Origin: Sphaerochaetaceae bacterium
GTDB taxonomy: Bacteria; Spirochaetota; Spirochaetia; Sphaerochaetales; Sphaerochaetaceae
NCBI GenBank assembly: GCA_016302165.1
Contig: JAEDOD010000058.1
Location: 1 to 11,331, forward strand
Length of the DNA stretch: 11,331 nucleotides
Direction of reading: 5' to 3'
This document shows, one piece after another, positions 6,761 through 11,331 of this stretch. Both the position numbers and the translations under genes were made by a program. The notes under the pieces were generated by a model. It was not told the origin of the DNA, did not search any database, and saw only the letters and a list, made by a program, of their open reading frames with translations. The number at the start of each line of letters is the position of its first letter. The first letter of the stretch is position 1.

Positions 6761-6814
6761 TGTTGCATCGTGTTGCATCTTTTTCTTTTCTTATGGAATT
6801 TTTTGCTTTATAAC
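6761..6814 (+). promoter_or_regulatory. Promoter-like region with tandem TGTTGCATC repeat
   Basis: The 100-bp gap 6734-6833 holds two adjacent 10-base units, TGTTGCATCG and TGTTGCATCT (6761-6780), then a T-rich stretch and a good -10-like TATAAC (6809-6814). No convincing -35 is found 16-18 bases upstream of the -10. This fits activator-dependent transcription, with the repeats on the same DNA face about 40-60 bases before the start. It would drive the gene at 6834. Confidence 0.4.
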
Positions 6815-6833
6815 TAGACTAACGGAGGAAAAT

Positions 6834-7541
6834 ATGAAGAAAACATTGGAAAACCAGTCTACACTCAACAAGAAGGGTGGAATACTTGAAGAGCCTATGA
6901 ACTATGGCGGCCTGTATATTGTCATGGACTTCGATGAGATGGACCTTAAGTATCTCTATGAGTCAGACGACCATCTTCAGCCCATTTCCCATTTCAAATA
7001 TCATGTCTTTACAGAAGAGGATAGAGATTACTCCCTTATGGAGAAGCTGGAAAGCTACATCAAGGGATATCAGGAGCTGTTGAAGAAGCGTGGATATGCT
7101 GACAGCGTCTCCTACTACTATGACGAGGATGATGGAGACAAGATGTTCCATATGACTCCACTTGACGACTTGACCATGGCTTCCTTCCCAGGAATGTGCT
7201 ACTTCATCCTGAGACATGAAGAGATGGACAGGAACGACACCTTTGTCCACGTGATCTGGCATAAGAATGGTGACTACCATGTAGTAGTGAAGGCTATGGA
7301 TGAGGTCGATATTCCTAATATCGAGACAGAGACACTGGAGATTCCGTCATCCCTTTCTGCCCACATCAGCGACAACGGAGACTTCCAGATGGATGTACCT
7401 CATGACGGAGGAGACTGGATTGGATTCTTCGATGACCTTTCTGCCTTCGCCCACACTGTTGAAGAGAAGAAGAATGTGGTCCTGGTATCCAGAAAGGATG
7501 GCCACAACAGATACTTCAAGCCTAGGAAGTCCTTCTCCTGA
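6834..7541 (+). CDS. Hypothetical acidic cytoplasmic protein
   Basis: A 235-residue protein with a strong ribosome site (GGAGG, 5 bases before ATG 6834). It has no signal peptide and no membrane segment. The composition is acidic and rich in Asp, His, Met and Tyr. Recognisable stretches are GGLYIVMDFDEMDLKYLYES (about 25-44), a helix-like SLMEKLESYIKGYQELLKKR (about 67-86), and beta-rich segments such as FVHVIWHKNGDYHVVVKAMD and FQMDVPHDGGDWIGFFDDLS. No known domain or catalytic motif is recognised. It is flanked by its own promoter-like region upstream and a new promoter downstream, so it looks monocistronic. It is a real gene by start signal and codon use; the function is unknown. Confidence 0.7.
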   Translation: MKKTLENQSTLNKKGGILEEPMNYGGLYIVMDFDEMDLKYLYESDDHLQPISHFKYHVFTEEDRDYSLMEKLESYIKGYQELLKKRGYADSVSYYYDEDDGDKMFHMTPLDDLTMASFPGMCYFILRHEEMDRNDTFVHVIWHKNGDYHVVVKAMDEVDIPNIETETLEIPSSLSAHISDNGDFQMDVPHDGGDWIGFFDDLSAFAHTVEEKKNVVLVSRKDGHNRYFKPRKSFS

Positions 7542-7555
7542 GAAAGGAAAAGCTA

Positions 7556-7585
7556 TTGACCGAAAGGCCTTGAATTGTCTATGCT
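7556..7585 (+). promoter_or_regulatory. Candidate promoter of the zinc-ribbon/yicC operon
   Basis: TTGACC (7556-7561, five of six consensus -35 bases) and TATGCT (7580-7585, four of six -10 bases) are separated by 18 bases. The element sits 33 bases upstream of the ATG at 7618, in the short gap after the preceding gene's stop. Confidence 0.5.
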
Positions 7586-7617
7586 ATTCAGGTTAATTAA
7601 CGAATAAGGAGAAAGAC

Positions 7618-7782
7618 ATGTCCAAAGCACATAGAGGAAGCGGCATCAGAGATCAGTTCAACAACGGAAGAGCAGAGTGCCCTATCTGCAAGAGAACTGC
7701 TGTCAAGTGCCTTTATGAGAAGGAAGTTGACGGAGCCAAGGTCAAGGTCTGCAAAGAGTGCAACGCCAAGCTCTCCAAGTAA
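7618..7782 (+). CDS. Small zinc-ribbon protein (54 aa)
   Basis: A 54-residue protein starting at ATG 7618, with a good ribosome site (AAGGAG, 6 bases before the start). Two Cys pairs, CPIC (21-24) and CKEC (45-48), are separated by a 20-residue hairpin-like stretch. This is the arrangement of a zinc ribbon that holds one metal ion. An extra Cys sits at 31. The N-terminal part (MSKAHRGSGIRDQFNNGRAE) is basic and probably disordered, suggesting RNA or ribosome/polymerase contact; this is inference. I have an impression of similar short proteins in other spirochaetes but cannot confirm it. It appears to be the first gene of the operon leading to yicC, cmk-like, rpoZ-like and miaA. It is easily missed by annotation because of its size. 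Confidence 0.8.
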   Translation: MSKAHRGSGIRDQFNNGRAECPICKRTAVKCLYEKEVDGAKVKVCKECNAKLSK

Positions 7783-7795
7783 TTTCCTATAGGCT

Positions 7796-8227
7796 ATGTT
7801 CGGCAGACCAAAATGCATGCCGGAAGAGATGAGGATGCGCTATGGTGCACCCTCATTTTCTTTAAGGCTGGGGCTCCTCACTTCTCCCTGGACCAGAGAG
7901 GAGTGCAGGAAGGAGAAGGATAAGTTCAGAGGTAAAGTAGTGCTGCTTTACCCTGGAATCAATATGCTTAACTCTCCCAGGGAATGGGCAAAGATCCTAA
8001 GTGACGCCTACTATGTAGTAATCTCTGCTGTAAGCGCTGAGGATGAGCCCATCGCTGCTTTGAAGAAGGCTTTTGAAAGGGAGATATACTCTCCCATTGT
8101 GAAGCACCTGACAGGAGTCAGCGTAGTGGAAAGCGCTGAAGATGCCCTATCCCTCATTAAAGCCATCACCGAAAGCTCTGAAAGGGAATGTGTTACACTT
8201 AACAACACTGAGGAGGAAATCAAATGA
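7796..8227 (+). CDS. Hypothetical protein coupled to yicC
   Basis: An ORF of up to 143 residues whose stop overlaps the yicC start as ATGA, strong evidence that it is translated. The start is uncertain. ATG 7796 has only a weak ribosome site, while ATG 7835 has a GGAAGAG-like site just upstream and would give 130 residues (MRYGAPSFSLRLG...). The first third is basic, with two Cys. The rest (KVVLLYPGINMLNSPREWAKILSDAYYVVISAVS, then an amphipathic helix and VSVVESAEDALSLIKAI) looks like a small alpha/beta domain. No signal peptide, membrane segment or known motif is seen and the family is not recognised. By position it may act with YicC or the zinc-ribbon protein; that is inference only. Confidence 0.65.
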   Translation: MFGRPKCMPEEMRMRYGAPSFSLRLGLLTSPWTREECRKEKDKFRGKVVLLYPGINMLNSPREWAKILSDAYYVVISAVSAEDEPIAALKKAFEREIYSPIVKHLTGVSVVESAEDALSLIKAITESSERECVTLNNTEEEIK

Positions 8228-9090
8228 AGAGCATGACAGGCTACGGAAGCGGAAGCTTCAAGAATGAATGCTACTCTGTGGAAATAGAGATCAAGAGCTA
8301 CAACAACAGGTATCTTGAAATAAACCATAACATCCATCCTATGCTTTCTTCCTATGAAAACTATGTAGATAACGAAATCAAGAAAATAGCTAGCCGTGGC
8401 CACCTGGACCTTTTCATCCGCTTCAAGGCCTATAGGCATGAAGGGACAGTAGCTTTGGATGAAAGCCTCCTCTTGAAATACAAGGATGCATTCTCTTCCA
8501 TCTCCAGGCTTACTGGTTCCGGTGAGCCAACTCTTTCAGATTACATCAATATGGAGGGAGTCCTTTCCGACTCCTTCACTTCAGACCCTGAAACCTACAG
8601 GGAAGGAGTGGAGAAAGCCTTAACCGATGCCTTGTCTATGCTGTCTGTGTCCAAGGAAAGGGACGGCGAAGGCACCAAGGAGGACCTGAAGAGGCTGGGA
8701 GAGAAGTTCCGTTCATCCCTCGCTGTAGTTCTAGGAAAGAAGGAGGAGATGGAGGAATACTTCAAGAGTGTTCTTCTTGAGAAATATGAAGAGCTCCTTG
8801 GAGAGAAGGGTAAGGATGACCCAAGGTTCCTTTCTGAGGTGGCGGCTCTCCTTGTGAAGTACTCTATAAACGAAGAGTGCTCCAGACTGAAGGTCCATCT
8901 GGATGAATATGATAGGCTTCTGGAAAGTGAAGAACCTGTTGGAAAGAGGCTGGACTTCCTTTGCCAGGAGATGAACAGGGAGATCAACACTACAGCCAGC
9001 AAGAGCCAGATGGTTGAAGTGAATCTTGAGGTTGTCAAGATGAAGGATGTCCTTGAAGATATAAGGGAACAGGCGAGGAATATAGAATGA
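8224..9090 (+). CDS. yicC: YicC-family protein (putative endoribonuclease)
   Basis: A 288-residue protein, the normal YicC length. The N-terminal YicC-like domain starts with the hallmark MTGYG (4-8) and EIKSYNNRYLEI (22-33). The C-terminal DUF1732 domain carries GKRLDFLCQEMNREINT (240-256), the KSQ segment and the final IREQARNIE. The family is widespread in bacteria. E. coli YicC has been linked to stationary-phase survival and to endoribonuclease activity on RNA, including the small RNA RyhB; that role is transferred here from the family. The middle (about 125-235) is a charged helical region. GAGGAAA lies 4 bases before the ATG, which overlaps the preceding stop; the gene's own stop overlaps the next start as ATGA. 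A gene for CMP or GMP kinase next to yicC is a common bacterial arrangement. Confidence 0.95.
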   Translation: MKSMTGYGSGSFKNECYSVEIEIKSYNNRYLEINHNIHPMLSSYENYVDNEIKKIASRGHLDLFIRFKAYRHEGTVALDESLLLKYKDAFSSISRLTGSGEPTLSDYINMEGVLSDSFTSDPETYREGVEKALTDALSMLSVSKERDGEGTKEDLKRLGEKFRSSLAVVLGKKEEMEEYFKSVLLEKYEELLGEKGKDDPRFLSEVAALLVKYSINEECSRLKVHLDEYDRLLESEEPVGKRLDFLCQEMNREINTTASKSQMVEVNLEVVKMKDVLEDIREQARNIE

Positions 9091-9614
9091 GAATTGCAAT
9101 TTCCAGTAAAAGCGGTTGCGGAAACACAACTGTCACCACAATGCTTTCAAAGAGACTTGGATACCCTATGGTGAATTTCACTTTCCGCCAGATGGCTGAG
9201 GAAAGGGGAGTAGACTTCTGGACCTTCTGCCGTATGGCTGAAAACGACTACGATATCGATAGGGAGCTGGACAGAAGACAGGTGGAGATGGCAATGAAGG
9301 AAGAGAACTGCATCCTTGCCTCCAGACTTGCTGTATGGATGCTGAAGGAAGCAGACCTGAAGGTTTACCTTACAGCTACTCCTGAAACCAGGGCCAGGAG
9401 AATCTTCAACCGTGAAGGTGGAAGCTATGAAGAGAGATACCAGGAGACAGTGAGAAGGGACAATAATGACACCAGGCGCTACATGGCCATCTACGGTATC
9501 GACAACTCCAGGCCTGAAGAGGTGGCAGACCTCTTGATTGCCACTGATGACAAGACTCCAGAAGAGATAGTTGAAATCATTGTGGAGAACATAAGGAAAA
9601 AGGAAGGAAAGTAG
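9087..9614 (+). CDS. cmk: Cytidylate kinase-like protein (archaeal-type, AAA/P-loop)
   Basis: A 175-residue P-loop kinase of the short, archaeal-type cytidylate kinase group. It would transfer phosphate from ATP to CMP/dCMP. The NMP-kinase pattern is visible: a nucleotide loop SSKSGCGNTT (6-15), FTFRQMAEERGVDFWTFCRMAE (CMP-binding region), DRELDRRQVEMA (57-68), the substrate segment CILASRLAVWML, and the lid RARRIFNREGGSYEERYQET followed by RRDNNDTRRYMAIYGID. The usual Walker Lys is replaced by Asn13, a feature I believe other spirochaete members share. Whether it is the cell's essential CMP kinase is therefore not certain. It starts at the ATG overlapping the yicC stop and ends in a hairpin region that separates it from rpoZ. 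The symbol is by family and position. Confidence 0.8.
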   Translation: MRIAISSKSGCGNTTVTTMLSKRLGYPMVNFTFRQMAEERGVDFWTFCRMAENDYDIDRELDRRQVEMAMKEENCILASRLAVWMLKEADLKVYLTATPETRARRIFNREGGSYEERYQETVRRDNNDTRRYMAIYGIDNSRPEEVADLLIATDDKTPEEIVEIIVENIRKKEGK

Positions 9615-9639
9615 TGTGTTGATTGAAACACTACTTTTC
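9606..9639 (+). terminator. Inverted repeat at the end of cmk: weak terminator or attenuator
   Basis: A perfect 10-bp stem, AAAGTAGTGT (9608-9617) / ACACTACTTT (9628-9637), has a 10-base loop and is extended by a G:U and a G:C pair to 12 bp. It overlaps the cmk stop codon. Only a short run of four T follows, so termination is probably partial. The loop also contains the -35 of the candidate rpoZ promoter. Confidence 0.55.
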
Positions 9640-9647
9640 CATAAAAT
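9619..9647 (+). promoter_or_regulatory. Candidate internal promoter for rpoZ-miaA
   Basis: TTGATT (9619-9624, four of six) and TAAAAT (9642-9647, five of six) are exactly 17 bases apart, about 35 bases before the rpoZ start. The inverted repeat of the preceding hairpin flanks the -35. Confidence 0.5.
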
Positions 9648-9681
9648 GAATAAGATAGACAAAAGATAAGGAGAAACAGCT

Positions 9682-9921
9682 TTGAGCGACTCATTTGAAA
9701 AGACAGCACCTAATAAGGATATGAAGGTTCTCAACAAGCTTATCGACAGCGAAGCAAACGTCTATGAGATGACCTGCGTCGCAATCAAGGAAGCAAACAT
9801 CTACAGTGCTACAGACAAGAAGAAGGAAATCGAGGCTGCTGGGGGCAAGGTAGTCACATACGTCCTTGAGAGAGCCCTTGACGGCGATATCAAATATACT
9901 GGTGGTGAAAAGTCCAATTGA
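9682..9921 (+). CDS. rpoZ: DNA-directed RNA polymerase omega subunit
   Basis: A 79-residue protein. Omega binds the beta' subunit of RNA polymerase and helps its assembly and stability. The segment SEANVYEMTCVAIKEANIY matches the 'N.YEl..va..RA' core of omega, followed by SATDKKKEIEAAGGKVVTYVLERALDGDIKY, which corresponds to the second conserved helix. The sequence is divergent, but length and position between cmk and miaA agree with the spirochaete arrangement. The start is a TTG at 9682, chosen because AAGGAG lies 8 bases upstream; the first in-frame ATG is at 9721 and would cut into the conserved N-terminus. The end overlaps miaA by 20 bases. A promoter and hairpin lie upstream, so it may be expressed partly independently of cmk. 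Confidence 0.82.
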   Translation: MSDSFEKTAPNKDMKVLNKLIDSEANVYEMTCVAIKEANIYSATDKKKEIEAAGGKVVTYVLERALDGDIKYTGGEKSN

Positions 9922-10834
9922 CAAGGCCATAGTCCTATTCGGTCCTACGGCTGTAGGGAAGACTGGACTGACGGAAGAGCTCTTCTCCAAAGGTTTTGAA
10001 ATAATCAATGCTGATAGCGTCCAGGTCTATAGATACCTAGATATAGCGTCTGCCAAACCTGAGAAGGAGCTTGTAGAGAAAATACCACACCACTGTGTGG
10101 ACATCAGATTCCCCTGGGAGCAATATACCTCAGGGGATTTCTGCATTGATGCAGAAAGGTTAATAAAGGAAATCAACAGTCGAGGAAATATTCCTCTCAT
10201 TACTGGGGGCACAGCCTACTACTTCAGGCAGCTTGTATATGGGCCCTCCCTTACTCCTCCCTCTTCTCCTATAACTCGGGAGAAGGTCCAGAGAGAGATT
10301 GACGAAAAGGGGATGGATTGGGCCTATGAGACCCTAGAGAGTATAGACAGCGTCTCTGCTTCCAGAATCGGAAGAAGTGACCGCTACCGTTTGTCTAGGG
10401 CCTTGGAAGTCTACAGAGACACTGGCCGCCCTCTTTCCTCCTTTCCTGTTTCAGATACACTACGCTCAGATATAGATTTCATCCTTATTGGCCTAGTGCG
10501 TCCAAAGGAGGAGCTGGAAGAAAGGATCAGACTCCGTGTGGACATTATGTTCCATAATGGCGCTGAAGAGGAGATACGAAAGCTCCTTGCCCTTGGTGCA
10601 GACTCATCCTGGCCTGGAATGCAGGGCATTGGATACAAGGAATGGCTGGACGCACTGGAAAGCGGAGAGTACTCCATATCCACTATTAAGAAGGAGATTG
10701 TAAGAAACTCAGTAAAGTACGCAAAGAGGCAGATGACGTTCTTCAACTCCTTTGAAAGCGTAAAGTGGTTTGATCCCCGTAACACAGACAGTATCAGAGG
10801 ATACCTGGAAGAAAGGGGAGTGTCTTTATCCTAA
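9902..10834 (+). CDS. miaA: tRNA dimethylallyltransferase MiaA
   Basis: MiaA transfers the dimethylallyl group to N6 of adenosine 37 in tRNAs that read codons beginning with U. About 310 residues, the normal length. Motifs in order: P-loop GPTAVGKT (14-21), INADSVQVYRYLDIASAKP (catalytic and prenyl-substrate region), PHHCVDI, the GGTAYYFRQLVYG strand-turn, SDRYRLSRALEVYRDTGRPLS, GMQGIGYKEW, and the terminal KRQMTFFN that contacts tRNA. The start is not fixed: GTG 9902 (or GTG 9905) puts about 13 residues before the P-loop as in other MiaA proteins, whereas TTG 9866 would add 12 unusual residues. There is no good Shine-Dalgarno, and translation is likely coupled to rpoZ, which it overlaps by 20 bases. 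No intrinsic terminator with a T-tract follows. Confidence 0.96.
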   Translation: MVKSPIDKAIVLFGPTAVGKTGLTEELFSKGFEIINADSVQVYRYLDIASAKPEKELVEKIPHHCVDIRFPWEQYTSGDFCIDAERLIKEINSRGNIPLITGGTAYYFRQLVYGPSLTPPSSPITREKVQREIDEKGMDWAYETLESIDSVSASRIGRSDRYRLSRALEVYRDTGRPLSSFPVSDTLRSDIDFILIGLVRPKEELEERIRLRVDIMFHNGAEEEIRKLLALGADSSWPGMQGIGYKEWLDALESGEYSISTIKKEIVRNSVKYAKRQMTFFNSFESVKWFDPRNTDSIRGYLEERGVSLS

Positions 10835-10844
10835 AGATTGAAGA

Positions 10845-10883
10845 GATTGCTGAATATTACTTATTGTTGTTGCTGCAGCAATC
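10845..10883. repeat. Overlapping inverted repeats downstream of miaA
   Basis: GATTGCTG (10845-10852) and CAGCAATC (10876-10883) can form an 8-bp stem around 23 bases. The perfect 12-bp palindrome TTGCTGCAGCAA (10870-10881) competes for the same right arm. Neither strand has a T-tract after the structure, so it is not an obvious rho-independent terminator. It lies in the short gap between the convergent miaA and antitoxin genes and may protect 3' ends. Confidence 0.35.
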
Positions 10884-10927
10884 AAAGATCATTTCCGCTC
10901 TTTCGTTCTTCCCATTAAGTAAACTTG

Positions 10928-11215
10928 TCATGGAATCTGTTCCCTTTGTGCAACAGTAAGAGTCAGACCAAGTTGATGGAGAATATTAAGTAGAGTTCCA
11001 AGGTTAGGAGTTGTCTTGCAGGATTCAATTCTTGCAACAGAGGACTGAGGGATTTTGCACATGGCAGCTAGATCACGCTGAGTTAATCCTAGTGCTTTCC
11101 TCTTTTCAATCATCGCTGAAACGATTGCAGCAATTTCTTCTGTTTCTTTGATGTCTTTTGCTATTTCAGGATCCACATCAAAGACATGGTTTTTGTAATC
11201 ATCCCAGGTTTTCAT
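10928..11215 (-). CDS. XRE-family antitoxin, HigA-like
   Basis: A 95-residue protein with an N-terminal acidic/helical segment (MKTWDDYKNHVFDVDPEIAKDI...) followed by an HTH_3/XRE DNA-binding domain from about 34 to 89. The core RKALGLTQRDLAAMCKIPQSSVARIESCKTTPNLGTLLNIL shows the classical helix-turn-helix with the 'R..LGLTQ.dLA' opening. The layout matches HigA-type antitoxins of type II toxin-antitoxin pairs, in which the antitoxin binds and neutralises the toxin and represses its own operon. The gene just upstream is the 3' end of a RelE/HigB-like toxin, which supports this. AGGAG (plus positions 11224-11228) is an ideal ribosome site for ATG 11215. The operator and promoter would lie outside the window, before the toxin gene. 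Confidence 0.85.
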   Translation of the reverse strand: MKTWDDYKNHVFDVDPEIAKDIKETEEIAAIVSAMIEKRKALGLTQRDLAAMCKIPQSSVARIESCKTTPNLGTLLNILHQLGLTLTVAQREQIP

Positions 11216-11229
11216 TTTTCTTTCTCCTT

Positions 11230-11331
11230 TCAGAATATATAGTCATCCCTTTCTCGTTTTGCCTTTTCACTTTTCTACTTTGGAGTCTTCTGGGATTTCT
11301 TTCGGAATTGATGAAGTAGGACGTAGATATT
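11230..11331 (-). pseudogene. 3' end of a HigB/RelE (Gp49-like) toxin gene with in-frame TAG
   Basis: The minus-strand frame from the window edge reads IYVLLHQFRKKSQKTPK, then a TAG stop (plus 11275-11277), then KSEKAKRERDDYIF and a TGA (11230-11232). The first part is the conserved C-terminal block of HigB/RelE toxins of the phage Gp49-like family ('LLHGF.KK.QKTP'). The part beyond the TAG continues the family pattern ('..EIEKAK.R..DY'), so a single codon appears to have become a stop. The original toxin end would lie 14 bases before the antitoxin start, the usual tight higBA spacing. The product would lack its last 14 residues. It may be inactive or weakened; a sequencing error cannot be excluded. 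The 5' part lies outside the window. Confidence 0.65.

Noticed and set aside
6761..6790. Tandem TGTTGCATC repeats plus T-run read as an intrinsic terminator
   Set aside because: Only a 4-bp TGCA/TGCA stem can form, too weak for a terminator; the direct-repeat reading is better.
8595..9038. A 147-codon minus-strand ORF opposite yicC
   Set aside because: Ser/Arg/Phe-rich shadow of the charged helical part of YicC, with no start signal.
9147..9737. A 196-codon minus-strand ORF opposite cmk and rpoZ
   Set aside because: It is antisense to two well-supported genes, has no ribosome site, and its sequence is the low-complexity Leu/Ser/His mix typical of a shadow frame.
9866..9901. TTG 9866 as the miaA start
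   Set aside because: It would add 12 residues not typical of MiaA and overlap rpoZ by more than 50 bases without a ribosome site; GTG 9902/9905 fits the family length better.
11275..11277. TAG in the toxin frame read as a recoded sense codon
   Set aside because: TAG ends several ordinary genes in this window at sensible positions, so a general recoding of TAG is not supported.

Overview
The window looks like a piece of a spirochaete chromosome, most likely from a host- or gut-associated relative of Sphaerochaeta/Treponema. This is inferred from three things: the gene order cmk-like, rpoZ-like, miaA, which I recall from spirochaetes such as Borrelia; the run of small outer-membrane beta-barrel proteins; and the relaxed lipobox of a lipoprotein. 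Base composition is moderate, and TAA, TAG and TGA are all used as ordinary stops. No rRNA, tRNA, CRISPR array, IS element or phage gene was found.

Layout. (1) 1-2574, plus strand: a tight operon of three predicted outer-membrane beta-barrel proteins (the first cut by the window edge) with stop/start overlaps, then a divergent YhcH/YjgK/YiaL-family protein. It ends at a strong bidirectional terminator (2576-2597) shared with the convergent gene. (2) 2599-5721, minus strand: two paralogous exported FKBP-type proteins flank mscL. The one at 4678-5721 keeps most of the prolyl-isomerase pocket. The lipoprotein at 2599-3819 has lost much of it. (3) 5854-6733, plus strand: an MTAP/PNP-family nucleoside phosphorylase coupled to a 65-residue helical protein. 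(4) 6834-7541: an acidic orphan protein behind its own promoter-like region with a tandem 10-bp repeat. (5) 7556-10834: a housekeeping operon consisting of a 54-residue zinc-ribbon protein, an unrecognised protein, YicC, an archaeal-type cytidylate kinase-like protein, RNA polymerase omega and MiaA. Most junctions overlap, and a hairpin with a good internal promoter precedes rpoZ. (6) 10928-11331, minus strand: a HigA-type antitoxin preceded by the end of a HigB/RelE-type toxin gene that carries an in-frame TAG.

How the genes fit together. The first half is an envelope region: outer-membrane proteins, periplasmic or lipid-anchored folding-factor relatives, and an osmotic safety valve. The second half is nucleotide and RNA metabolism: purine salvage, CMP phosphorylation, RNA processing (YicC), transcription (omega) and tRNA modification (MiaA). 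The least ordinary items are the toxin remnant with its nonsense codon, the degenerate FKBP lipoprotein, the base-specificity residue of the phosphorylase, and the unrecognised genes at the head of the yicC operon and at 6834-7541. I saw no clear evidence of a wholly new multi-gene system.
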